Shown here: positions 54,202-63,061 of the stretch, in pieces
Numbering within the stretch: position 1 is the first letter of the stretch
Layout: each line of letters begins with the position of its first letter
Assembly (NCBI RefSeq): GCF_006874625.1
Contig: NZ_CP030034.1
Span: forward strand, 2,418,001 to 2,482,000
Source: Bdellovibrio sp. NC01
GTDB lineage: Bacteria > Bdellovibrionota > Bdellovibrionia > Bdellovibrionales > Bdellovibrionaceae
Direction: 5' to 3'
Length of the DNA: 64,000 nucleotides
Made by a program: the position numbers and the translations under genes
Notes under the pieces: generated by a model
Seen by the model: only the letters and a program-made list of their open reading frames with translations
The model's database searches: none
What the model was told of the DNA's origin: nothing

Positions 54202-56499
54202 TTAGTTTGGGGCCTTATTCAATTGATCCTTCAGTGTTCCGAACAGTCTCAGGATTTCTTTACGAGTCGCTTCATCCTTAAAGTGCTTCGAAAATTGGAA
54301 TCCAAGGATCCCGCTACCACCCGGCATCGTTCCATTGAACACTAAATAAGCAAATCCCTCTTTAATGATGAATTCATATTTAGTCGGGCTGACTGTTTTA
54401 AAGAACGACATGAAGCGTGGTGCCGCAGCATAAACCTCATCCAACGACAAAGTCTGATTCTTATCAGTATCGTATGTCACCATAATCGATTCGACATAGT
54501 GAAGAATCATCACCATCGTACGAATATTCGAGGTTTCAATCAAACCTGGTTTCTGATCAGCCGACAGCGACGAATCCTTCAAGTATGTGTACACAGCATC
54601 GTAATCAGCCGCATTCAGACCTTTAATGAAAGCTGTCATCCCTGGCATGTTATTGAAGTACATTCCGAAATGATCGCGGAAATGCTGCTTAAAGCACGTC
54701 TCTTTCATGTAGTATTCGCCGAAGATGTCTTTTTGATCTACACGGCACATTGCCATGTCTTCAATAATATCGCTACTTGTAGAAAGACCTGCGCTGAAAA
54801 GAAGACTGACGAACTCAAACGTTTCGCGCATGTCCATCCAATCATCACCATTTCCAGAGAACGTAAAGAAATTCGCCTCTAAGAAACTGCGGGAACCGGA
54901 ATTGCCCGTGCGTGGGTCGAAAGCTTTGATATCAAGACCCAACTCATTAAATTCATCATACCATGCAATCAATCCTGCTTTGCTCATGTGCGCGCTGCTA
55001 AGATCGTTTTTCGTATTTTCAGCATAACCCAACATCAGCATACGCGCGATGGCACGCATCAGATTCATTTTCGTCAATGACTTCCACGTCACAGGAACTG
55101 ATTTCGAACTCAAGGTTTCGATCACTCGGCCCTTTGAGTTGAAGTTGATCATATTGTCGGCTTTAAGCAATACGCCCAAGTCATTCCACGACTGCTCCAA
55201 CGCCATTTGTTCTAATGGATTATCGGTCAACCCTTTTTCAATCACGAAGTTCTTATTAAAGCGCTCATAAGAATCGATCAGATCTTTCTGCGTAATTGAT
55301 GCTGATTTTTCATCGAAATTTGCTAGATCAAAGAAACTTTGATCCATGCGCCAGATATTGAATTCGCGACGAAGTGCTGCCAGATGTTTTTTATCTAAGC
55401 CCAACAACCCACGCGAATCGCCCTGGCGTTCAGGCGAAAGCATTCTTAACAAAACGATGCGATAGATTTTTTTAATCGAAGTCGCTTTAATGTCCATGCC
55501 GAACTTAAAGCGCGACATCACTTGATCAACAAGAACGTCGATGTCTTCAGCCGGGATCAAACCTTCATTTTTCATTTGGTAGCAGTTTTCAATCAGGCTT
55601 AAACCTTGATTGATAAACTGACTGATTTGACGAATGTCATTTGGACCTTCAAAGCTCGTATTGCCGATGACATAACGGTACTTCAACGCCAAACCATAAA
55701 GATCGATCAACGTATCAAGGCTTTCTTTCCATTGATACAGTTTCGTCAATTGTGTGCGACGACCCATCAAGATGTTCTTAACCGATTCCACCATAGGAAC
55801 CCAGTCACGCACTTGTTCATACGGTTCAAACGGTTCAGAACCACGCAAGAAATCGCCAAGACCTGAAAGCGCACGCTTGCCGTCTTCAAAACTATAATCG
55901 GAACTAGAAAGTTGAGTTTTATCCAGAAGTCTTTGCAATGTGAAACGCAGCTGTTCAGTGGCCGCAGAAACTTGCTCCCACGTCGTGGCCTTGTCGTTTG
56001 CCTGATTCAATAAAATCTTCATGTGCGGCGATAGCTGCACAGCTTCGTCGCGTAGGATATCTAACAAAGAAACCAGACGCACGATCTCCTCTTTTGTCAG
56101 ATAACTATCGCTACCACCCAAAAGAGCTTTTTTAATTTTCATCAATTCGGCAGCGAACTCAGGAGAAACGTTATTTTCTTTTAGGAAATACTTCCCGAAG
56201 AAGTTACGCATTTCTTCGATTGTGTAAGCACCAGGAACTGAGCCATAAGTTTTATCTTTAAAATAATTTAGGGCGTCTTTTGTACAATCAAAAGCTCCAC
56301 GAATGCGTTTTTCACTCGCCTCGCCGACAGAGAAATCTTTTAACTGACTTGGAACTTCCTTCAGACACGCCAGTCTTTGATTCGAGAATTCAAGAACTTC
56401 AGGCTCTTGCTTTTTACCATTCAAGAAATCACTACAGCCTGCCAGTGACAGACCCATGGAAGCCGCTAAAATAAGGTTCAGAAATTTCTTATAATGCAT
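54202..56499 (-). CDS. Large helical lipoprotein with an EF-hand-like motif
   Basis: From ATG 56499 the product has 765 residues with lipobox LAGC. The mature protein is largely alpha-helical. Near the end is a loop DTDKNQTLSLDEV that fits a canonical EF-hand (Asp1, Asp3, Asn5, Glu12), and other acidic loops such as NNDG occur; several Cys are scattered. GGGA lies six bases before the ATG, and the frame starting at 56511 is less likely. The start overlaps the stop of the upstream 452-residue porin-like gene by 11 bases. I do not recognise the family; it could be a calcium-dependent envelope structural component. Confidence 0.8.
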   Translation of the reverse strand: MHYKKFLNLILAASMGLSLAGCSDFLNGKKQEPEVLEFSNQRLACLKEVPSQLKDFSVGEASEKRIRGAFDCTKDALNYFKDKTYGSVPGAYTIEEMRNFFGKYFLKENNVSPEFAAELMKIKKALLGGSDSYLTKEEIVRLVSLLDILRDEAVQLSPHMKILLNQANDKATTWEQVSAATEQLRFTLQRLLDKTQLSSSDYSFEDGKRALSGLGDFLRGSEPFEPYEQVRDWVPMVESVKNILMGRRTQLTKLYQWKESLDTLIDLYGLALKYRYVIGNTSFEGPNDIRQISQFINQGLSLIENCYQMKNEGLIPAEDIDVLVDQVMSRFKFGMDIKATSIKKIYRIVLLRMLSPERQGDSRGLLGLDKKHLAALRREFNIWRMDQSFFDLANFDEKSASITQKDLIDSYERFNKNFVIEKGLTDNPLEQMALEQSWNDLGVLLKADNMINFNSKGRVIETLSSKSVPVTWKSLTKMNLMRAIARMLMLGYAENTKNDLSSAHMSKAGLIAWYDEFNELGLDIKAFDPRTGNSGSRSFLEANFFTFSGNGDDWMDMRETFEFVSLLFSAGLSTSSDIIEDMAMCRVDQKDIFGEYYMKETCFKQHFRDHFGMYFNNMPGMTAFIKGLNAADYDAVYTYLKDSSLSADQKPGLIETSNIRTMVMILHYVESIMVTYDTDKNQTLSLDEVYAAAPRFMSFFKTVSPTKYEFIIKEGFAYLVFNGTMPGGSGILGFQFSKHFKDEATRKEILRLFGTLKDQLNKAPN

Positions 56500-57847
56500 A
56501 AGAAATCCCAAACATCAGACGATCGTTGTTCGCGAATTGCGCGATGTCGTTGACGTTATTTTTATTTGTTGGACCGGCTTTAAGAACTTGCATCTCGCCA
56601 AAAAGCGACCACAAGCCTGACAGACGATAGCGAGAGTTCGCACGGATCAATTCAAAGTCGTTTTTATCCGATTGAGTATAACTTAATTTTACGAAAAGGC
56701 GCTGACCGCCGCCCATGTTTAAATTCGTCAGAACTGAAACTTGGTTCGCCTCTTGGAACGGATACAGATTCGTCAGCGGCGTATTGGCTAAGTTTTCACC
56801 GACCTCTTTCACTTCGCCACCGAAGATATCTAAGCGCATGATATTAAAGGCCCACATGCCGTTGTCCCATTCGATGAAAGGACTGACAAGCAAGGCATCT
56901 TCAAAGATCGGCTGACTCCATTGATCTTCAAAAAGTTTCTCTTTATTGGGACGATCCCACAGACCGCTGATACCCATTTTCCATTTGTTGTACTTGTAGG
57001 TGACATCCATGCCCGTCAACGAGTGATAGAACACTTGCGGCTGCAACTCGACATTTCCTTTTAAAGTCGAAAGATCAAGGCTTCCTTGATAACCCAAGGC
57101 CAAAACGTTGTCAGGACCATACAGATAACTGATTTGCGTACGGAATGCTTGCGGATCACCAAAGGCGATCTTTGCACCGTAAGAGTTTTGCAGAACGATT
57201 TGGGATTCATTCGGTTGATCGAAACGATATTGCATCGCTGTCGCTTCGTTCCAGATTCTGACACTTTGTGGTGGCTGATGAAACCACGGATTGCCCTTCG
57301 CGAAGTCGCCGTTTTCAATCTCAAAGCTCGGGCCTTGATTCGGGATATATAAAGGAGAAGCAAACAACACAAAAGTATATAACGGCTTATCCACTTGCCA
57401 GAAAATACCTGACAGGCCTTGTTCTTCCGGAGCCAGTGGATTCCATTTAAATACCGGCTGCCAAACACCAAAATTCCAGCGCGAATCGAGTTCATTCCAC
57501 AGCAGTTTTTTGCGACCAATATAGAATGTCTCTGTCGTCCTTTGGCGGTTTTGATAGAAAAATTCGCTGATATTCAGATAATTCATTAACGGCGAGCCCA
57601 TAGCCACACCGCCTGAAATATCCATTCTAAGGTTGTCTTCAGAGAAAGTTTCGGTCTTTAGTTGAGCGCCAACGAATTGATAGTTGGTTTTTTGCGTAGC
57701 TTCAAATTCAGGGCTGATATAGGAGTCAGAGAAGAGCTTCATCTCTGTTCGCACCTGTGCAGCTGCAAATAGTGGCAAGAAGAGCGCTAAAATAGCTCCC
57801 CAAAATGCCTTAAATTTAGTCCCGCTGCGGGTGGTTTTGAAAGTCAT
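56489..57847 (-). CDS. Outer-membrane porin-like protein
   Basis: A 452-residue exported protein: signal peptide (AILALFLPLFAAA) and a long series of amphipathic aromatic strands (YNKWKMGISGLW, SPFIEWDNGMWAFNIMRLDIFGG, RLFVKLSYTQSDKND, SRYRLSGLWSLFGEMQVLKAGP) ending in FGISYAL. ATG 57847 has AGGAG four bases upstream and is preferred to the frame start at 57934. It heads an operon of porin-like, helical lipoprotein, second barrel and RNA methyltransferase genes. It is divergent from the GT9 gene. Substrate unknown. Confidence 0.82.
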   Translation of the reverse strand: MTFKTTRSGTKFKAFWGAILALFLPLFAAAQVRTEMKLFSDSYISPEFEATQKTNYQFVGAQLKTETFSEDNLRMDISGGVAMGSPLMNYLNISEFFYQNRQRTTETFYIGRKKLLWNELDSRWNFGVWQPVFKWNPLAPEEQGLSGIFWQVDKPLYTFVLFASPLYIPNQGPSFEIENGDFAKGNPWFHQPPQSVRIWNEATAMQYRFDQPNESQIVLQNSYGAKIAFGDPQAFRTQISYLYGPDNVLALGYQGSLDLSTLKGNVELQPQVFYHSLTGMDVTYKYNKWKMGISGLWDRPNKEKLFEDQWSQPIFEDALLVSPFIEWDNGMWAFNIMRLDIFGGEVKEVGENLANTPLTNLYPFQEANQVSVLTNLNMGGGQRLFVKLSYTQSDKNDFELIRANSRYRLSGLWSLFGEMQVLKAGPTNKNNVNDIAQFANNDRLMFGISYAL

Positions 57848-57970
57848 TGGACTCCTGTTCTGAATAACATGGAGCAAAGGTTGGGCCCCGCGTCCCCGAT
57901 TTAAAGCCTTCCTCCCTTTCCATATTTTAAACATGTGACCTTTTACGGCGCCTTTGGTAGGCTCTTTGGG

Positions 57971-59011
57971 ATGTTAAACAACGCCCCAACTGCCAAAATT
58001 TTAGTCATCCGCTTTTCCAGCTTTGGAGACGTGGTTCAGACTCTGAGTGTGCCTTCAGCACTTGCCCAAACCTTTCCGGGCGCTGAGGTGCAGTGGATCA
58101 CTCGTAAAGACATGGCGCCTTTGCTGAAAAACCATCCTCACATTCAACGTGTGTGGGAGTTTGATCGTAAAACGGGTCTACTTGGTTTGATTAAACTTGT
58201 ATGGAGCATGCGTGCGGAAAATTTCACGCACATTTACGATGCTCACAACAACATGCGTTCGCGTGTGATTGCGTGGATCTTACGTCCTCTTGGTATCATT
58301 GGTATTGGTCCAAAATTTATTCGTCGTTCAATTCGTCGTTGGAAAAGATTTTTGCTTTTCAAACTTCGCATCAATACTTTTGAAATGCCATTCAATGGCC
58401 AGCGTGATTTGTTAGAGCCTTTGCAGAAATGGGGCGTTTCGAAAATCGCTCCTCCGGCTCCACAGATTTTTCCAAGTGAAGAGAATTTAAAAAAAGCGGC
58501 AGAGGTTTTAGGTGACTATACCAACGCCATTGCTTTAGCGCCGTCGGCTGCGTTCTTTTTGAAACGTTGGCCGAAAGATTATTGGAAGGATTTGATTCAA
58601 TTACTTCCAGGCGAAAGATTTGTTTTACTTGGCGGCCCCGAAGATTCGTTCATCGAAGACATTCATGCGGTTGCGCCGGATCGTGTATTGAACCTTGCTG
58701 GAAAATGTTCGTTGAACGTTTCGTCGGCTGTGGTCGCTTTGTCTCGCGCCGTCGTTAGCAACGACACAGGTCTGTTACATGTGGCAGAACAATTGGGCAA
58801 ACGCACCATTGCTTTAATGGGACCAGCCCCTTTTGGTTTCCCTTCTCGTCCGACAACAAAAATCATGGAACTTGATTTGTATTGCCGCCCTTGCAGCAAA
58901 CACGGTCAGGGTCCTTGTGTGAATAAAGAAAAATATCATAAATGCCTTGTCGATATCACGCCTCCACAAGTGGCGGAACAACTGCAAGGAATTCTTAGAG
59001 GCCATTCGTGA
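57971..59011 (+). CDS. Glycosyltransferase family 9 (LPS heptosyltransferase-like)
   Basis: GT9 enzymes add heptose to the Kdo of the LPS inner core. The 346-residue protein has ILVIRFSSFGDVVQTLSVPSALA at the start, VQWITRKDMAPLL, then ALAPSAAFFLKRWPKDYWKDLI, FVLLGGPED and the donor-binding SNDTGLLHVAEQLGKRTIALMGP. The four C-terminal Cys (YCRPCSKHGQGPCVNKEKYHKC) are common in this group. The start is uncertain: ATG 57971 with weak AGG upstream, or GTG 57935. Its stop overlaps the waaA start by four bases (GTGA). Confidence 0.92.
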   Translation: MLNNAPTAKILVIRFSSFGDVVQTLSVPSALAQTFPGAEVQWITRKDMAPLLKNHPHIQRVWEFDRKTGLLGLIKLVWSMRAENFTHIYDAHNNMRSRVIAWILRPLGIIGIGPKFIRRSIRRWKRFLLFKLRINTFEMPFNGQRDLLEPLQKWGVSKIAPPAPQIFPSEENLKKAAEVLGDYTNAIALAPSAAFFLKRWPKDYWKDLIQLLPGERFVLLGGPEDSFIEDIHAVAPDRVLNLAGKCSLNVSSAVVALSRAVVSNDTGLLHVAEQLGKRTIALMGPAPFGFPSRPTTKIMELDLYCRPCSKHGQGPCVNKEKYHKCLVDITPPQVAEQLQGILRGHS

Positions 59012-60297
59012 GCTCACTTGTTTTTGCATTTTATAAATACGCCTTGATGCCTTTTGCTTTCTACATGTTGCAACTTCTTCGTCCGTTCTTTAGTGGCAAA
59101 ATGCGCGAAATGATCGAAGATAAGAATTCAGGCTTTTATAAAATCAAAAAAGCAGGCTCTGAAAATGAATTGGCTTTAGCACGTCCTTTGTGGATTCACG
59201 CGGCCAGTGGCGAAATCGAATACGCCCGTCCGGTGATTCGCGAATTTAAAAAGCAATATCCAGATCTACCGATCATCGTGACTTATTCTTCTCCTTCCGC
59301 TAAAAAGATTCTGGAAGGCTTGCATGACGTCGATATGTGGGGTGCTTTGCCGTGGGATCTAGAGTCTTCACTGACTGCCTTCATCACGAAATGGAATCCC
59401 CGTGCGGTTCTTTTCTCGCGCACAGATGTGTGGCCTGTGCTTGCCCAAGTAGCGGCAAAAAAGGGTCTGCCTTCTTGTTTATTCTCTGCCACGTTTGCAG
59501 ATAATTCTTCGCGCTTGAAAGGTATGACTCGTTATCTGACGAAGTATTCTTTGGATCGCATCAGTGAAATTCACTGTGTGTCTGAGGAAGACAAACGCAA
59601 TCTGGAAAGCTTGCATTTGAAATCTAAGATTTTTGTAAGTGGCGACACGCGCTTCGATCAGGTTTTCCATCGCTTGGAAAATCCAAAGCCGTTGAAATCA
59701 GGACTAATGCCAACTCCGGATGAATTTGTCTTTATCGCAGGCTCGACATGGCCTGAAGATGAAAACGCGGTGATTCCTGCTTTGGCGAAGTTAAAACGCC
59801 AGGCTTTTAAAGCGATCATTGCGCCCCATGAAACAACGCCGGCACATCTTGAAAAATTAGAAAAACAAATGAGCGATGCGGGTCTTCCGTTCGTGCGTTA
59901 TTCAAAAACAACGGAATGGCCGACAGGCAGTATCTTATTGATCGATCAAGTCGGCATTTTGGCAGAGCTTTACACATGGTCAGACATGGCCTTCATTGGT
60001 GGCTCGTTCAAAAAACAAGTGCATTCGGTGATGGAAGCTTTAGCCGCAGGATTGCCGGTGATGGTGGGACCTTTCCATCAAAACAATCGTGAAGCTTTGT
60101 TTTATCAGAAAAAGAATTTCTCGTCAGGGATGATCGTGCAGGTTGTGCATTCACCAGAAGATATCGTGGTGTTGATTGATCGTATGCGTAAGCAGTTCGA
60201 ACAAATCCCGCATATCAAAGAAGAAATCCGCTCCGAAATCGGTAAGAACAAGAACAGCACGCAACGTGTGCTTTCTTCGATCGCGCAGCAGCTTTAA
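59008..60297 (+). CDS. waaA: 3-deoxy-D-manno-octulosonic acid (Kdo) transferase
   Basis: WaaA (KdtA) adds Kdo to lipid A precursor on the cytoplasmic face of the inner membrane. The 429-residue protein has an N-terminal membrane helix (MSSLVFAFYKYALMPFAFYMLQ), WIHAASGEIEYARPVIREFKKQYPDLPIIVTYSS, VLFSRTDVWPVLAQVAAKKG, and the C-terminal donor domain IAGSTWPEDENAVIPAL, DQVGILAELYTWSDMAFIGGSF and HSVMEALAAGLPVMVGP. The usual HaaSvGE reads HAASGEIE. The start is GTG, overlapping the GT9 stop by four bases. The end overlaps the convergent SRAP gene by four bases. Confidence 0.93.
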   Translation: MSSLVFAFYKYALMPFAFYMLQLLRPFFSGKMREMIEDKNSGFYKIKKAGSENELALARPLWIHAASGEIEYARPVIREFKKQYPDLPIIVTYSSPSAKKILEGLHDVDMWGALPWDLESSLTAFITKWNPRAVLFSRTDVWPVLAQVAAKKGLPSCLFSATFADNSSRLKGMTRYLTKYSLDRISEIHCVSEEDKRNLESLHLKSKIFVSGDTRFDQVFHRLENPKPLKSGLMPTPDEFVFIAGSTWPEDENAVIPALAKLKRQAFKAIIAPHETTPAHLEKLEKQMSDAGLPFVRYSKTTEWPTGSILLIDQVGILAELYTWSDMAFIGGSFKKQVHSVMEALAAGLPVMVGPFHQNNREALFYQKKNFSSGMIVQVVHSPEDIVVLIDRMRKQFEQIPHIKEEIRSEIGKNKNSTQRVLSSIAQQL

Positions 60298-60959
60298 TTT
60301 TCTTCGAACAGCTTCATTTGGCCTGTGTATGATTTCATTCGCTCGCCTTGTTCAAAGGAAAGATCTTGAAAAAGGCGCGCGTGTTTCAGAAATTCAAGCC
60401 ACTCGGTGCGGGACTCTCTGCCCATAATCCATTCTGTGCAATCATCTGGATCTAGGAAAATCGGCGAACGGTCATGACCTGCTTCAAGAATTTGCGGCGT
60501 TGGTTCTGTCGTTAAGATAGCAAATGACCGCACGAAATGCCCCGTCTGCTTATCAAACCATTGATCCCAAATGCCCGCGGCAAAAAGCGACGTTGTGTCT
60601 TTCGCAGAGATTCCTATTTTGTGCCCTTCAAATAATCCCATGGCAGCAAATTCGAAAAACTGATCCATCACAACAATACAATGCCGAGTCGCAAAGGGCT
60701 CTTTCCAAGATGGCTTTGTTAACACTTCCTCAATGCGCGCGTTGTAGGTTGCAAACTTTGGTTTTCTTTCCGTAGACCACGACGGGATCAACGAGAAATT
60801 CATATACTCCACTTGCATCTCTCCTTGAGGAGCGATGATCACTGGAGCAGATGAATGCGGATGCAAGACGGGCTCAACCTCGCGGATGATGGCCGGCAAT
60901 TTAACCTTAAAATACTTTTGAATAGTGTTGAGGCTTGCCGCCGCATAAGTTGCGCACAT
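60294..60959 (-). CDS. SRAP-family (YedK/HMCES-like) abasic-site-processing protein
   Basis: SRAP proteins form a covalent thiazolidine cross-link with abasic sites in single-stranded DNA through Cys2. The 221-residue protein begins MC as required, and has the ring-stacking and catalytic residues in FATYNARIEEV (Asn), DQFFEF (Glu, where the usual context is GFYEW) and GHDRSPIFL (His, usual HxRMP). All three catalytic residues are present although the motifs diverge somewhat. Length is typical. The stop overlaps waaA on the other strand by four bases. Confidence 0.9.
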   Translation of the reverse strand: MCATYAAASLNTIQKYFKVKLPAIIREVEPVLHPHSSAPVIIAPQGEMQVEYMNFSLIPSWSTERKPKFATYNARIEEVLTKPSWKEPFATRHCIVVMDQFFEFAAMGLFEGHKIGISAKDTTSLFAAGIWDQWFDKQTGHFVRSFAILTTEPTPQILEAGHDRSPIFLDPDDCTEWIMGRESRTEWLEFLKHARLFQDLSFEQGERMKSYTGQMKLFEEN

Positions 60960-61133
60960 GCACGGAGTAAATCATTTTTTAGCGCCACAAACAAACTCTG
61001 ACGCCACCCCGAAAAACTAACCAGAAAGGTCCACTGTCAAAGTTTGAGACAGTTTGAAATTTATCCAATGCCTTTATATTCGCGTTCCAGATCGAGATGT
61101 CGTGGCCTTGGCTTTGCAATTGCCTCCAATATT

Positions 61134-62888
61134 ATGAAAACGTTTAAACGCACACTATTAGCGATAGCGATGACTTCGGGTGTTCTAGGCTCATTGGTAA
61201 GCTCTGTGGCTTCTGCCGATCCTATGGAGACGCCAAGCCCCTCTATGTCGATAGCTTTTAAAAACGCCGATCCTGCTAAAGGGGTCTGGACTGTGCGTAA
61301 ACTTCAATGGGACGCCAACGACGAGCTTGGCTACCAAAACTTCGTCGTAAGAATGGCGAAGTCTAAGTGTAATAGCGTTGATTCATGCTTTAAAGACCCT
61401 GTTGCTAATCCTTATTATGATGCAAGCCAAGAAGCTGATGTGTTTTATTACGCTGACTGTGGCCGCTTCCCTTATCTTCTACGTATGTATTATGCGTGGA
61501 AAAATGGTCTGCCATTCACTGCTGTTGCTGGTAAATCAGGTACGGAAGAAGACATTAGCGAGTGGACAAAAGATCAAATGTTGCAAGGAAACTTCTTTCC
61601 GAATGCAGCCCGCGATTTCGCTCTTAATAACAGTAAAAATGGCGTGATCATGAAATCACGTATCACGGTGCCGTCGACGAATAACAAGTCCTACAACTTC
61701 TTTACTTCGGCGCGTTCAATCATCGGCAGTGTGAATTCAGCGAACTATCGTTTCGATGCAACTTTGCAGATGCCTGTAGATCCTGATTTCTATCCTGTGA
61801 AAATGGATCGCGACAATATCAAACCAGGCACTGTGATCTACGATCCGTCTGGCCACGTGGCTGTTGTTTATGAAATCACAGCGACAGGTGACATCCGTTA
61901 TTTTGACTCGCATCCTGACAACGGTGTATCTCATAAAATGTATAATAAGGCATTCTTGCGCAGCCGCCCTGCTCACGGTGCAGGCTTTAAAAACTTCCGT
62001 CCTTTTGCAATCACAAACGCGAAAGTGACAGGTGCCGGTTATTCTTCAGGGACGCTGGTAACGGCACAAAACAGTCAACTTCGTGGCTTTTCTCTTGAGC
62101 AATTCAACGGCACAATTCCAGACCCTGCAGGCAATTGGGCAAAAGGCACTTTTGCAATTCAAGGTCGCCAAGTGGATTACTATGAATATTTGAAACTCGC
62201 TTTGGCAACAGATGCGAACGCAAAGATTCGCCCCTTGGAACAATTGAAAGCTGAAATTGATGAAATGTGTTCAGGCTATCAAGACCGTGCCTTAGATGCG
62301 CAAAAAGCGATTGATCAAGGCTTGCACTTGCAACCACATCCTGAAACATTGCCGAAGAACATCTTTCAAGCTGATGGTGATTGGGAAAACTATTCGACGC
62401 CAGGTCGTGACTTCCGCCTTCGTTCTAACTTCTATGACATCGTGAAGTCGATGAAGAGTTATAACGAGCGTATCAAAGCGCGCGATAACTTGATCGAGTA
62501 CTCTGGTGGTAATTTCAAAGCGGAACTTTTAGCGATGGCGAAAGCTGCTGGCGAGTCATGCAAAATATCTTACAAAAACACTCGCGGTCAGACTGTCACG
62601 TTCAATCTTCTGGAAGGCTTTTTGCGAGTAAACCGTATGTCTTTCGACCCATATTTCTGTATGGAAAGACGCATGGGCGCAAGCACTCCGCAAGAGCTTG
62701 CAAGCTGCTCTGACGACGAAACAAAAACTCGTTGGTACAAAGCTGAGAACTTTATTAGAAATCAGCTCGTAAAAGATACGACTGTTATTTATGGCCAAAA
62801 CCTCGAGGAACTCGAAGCCGAAAACGCGAAGAATCCGAATTTCTATCGCTACGATTTCTTGTACTACATCGATAAATACATCCAATAA
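61134..62888 (+). CDS. Exported protein with putative papain-like (NlpC/P60- or CHAP-like) hydrolase domain
   Basis: From ATG 61134 the product has 584 residues with a signal peptide (TSGVLGSLVSSVASA). The N-terminal half holds a segment ADCGRFPYLLRMYYAW, where Cys heads a helix as in NlpC/P60 and CHAP hydrolases, and later PGTVIYDPSGHVAVVYEI followed by DIRYFDSHPD, which match the His strand and polar third residue of that fold. The C-terminal half is helical with several Cys. Relatives cut peptidoglycan peptides; this assignment is by pattern only. No Shine-Dalgarno is clear; the longer frame from 61044 has no signal sequence. It is upstream of an outer-membrane protein gene. Confidence 0.7.
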   Translation: MKTFKRTLLAIAMTSGVLGSLVSSVASADPMETPSPSMSIAFKNADPAKGVWTVRKLQWDANDELGYQNFVVRMAKSKCNSVDSCFKDPVANPYYDASQEADVFYYADCGRFPYLLRMYYAWKNGLPFTAVAGKSGTEEDISEWTKDQMLQGNFFPNAARDFALNNSKNGVIMKSRITVPSTNNKSYNFFTSARSIIGSVNSANYRFDATLQMPVDPDFYPVKMDRDNIKPGTVIYDPSGHVAVVYEITATGDIRYFDSHPDNGVSHKMYNKAFLRSRPAHGAGFKNFRPFAITNAKVTGAGYSSGTLVTAQNSQLRGFSLEQFNGTIPDPAGNWAKGTFAIQGRQVDYYEYLKLALATDANAKIRPLEQLKAEIDEMCSGYQDRALDAQKAIDQGLHLQPHPETLPKNIFQADGDWENYSTPGRDFRLRSNFYDIVKSMKSYNERIKARDNLIEYSGGNFKAELLAMAKAAGESCKISYKNTRGQTVTFNLLEGFLRVNRMSFDPYFCMERRMGASTPQELASCSDDETKTRWYKAENFIRNQLVKDTTVIYGQNLEELEAENAKNPNFYRYDFLYYIDKYIQ

Positions 62889-62892
62889 TACT

Positions 62893-62946
62893 ACTCCGGC
62901 GAAGCCGGAGTGCAAGCCAGCCTCCCGTCTCACCCTGAGATGGGAG
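62893..62946 (+). repeat. Tandem pair of GC-rich hairpins between two exported-protein genes
   Basis: ACTCCGGC / GCCGGAGT (8 bp, loop GAA) at 62893-62911 and CTCCCGTCTCA / TGAGATGGGAG (one G-T, loop CCC) at 62922-62946 lie just after the stop of the hydrolase gene. Neither has a T-tract. The rest of the 173-base gap holds no gene that I can see. Confidence 0.6.
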
Positions 62947-63061
62947 CGCCAAAGAATGTCACGTGTATAAAGTCTGCGGATTAAGTCTTTTAATTTTGAA
63001 ATGAAGACTATTTCGCCGCGCACAGCTTTTGAAATACATCCCTGTGAATAATGGGGTTGGA

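Noticed and set aside
57935-57970. GTG start for the GT9 gene
   Set aside because: No ribosome-binding site and it adds residues not needed for the fold; ATG 57971 is preferred, though not certain.
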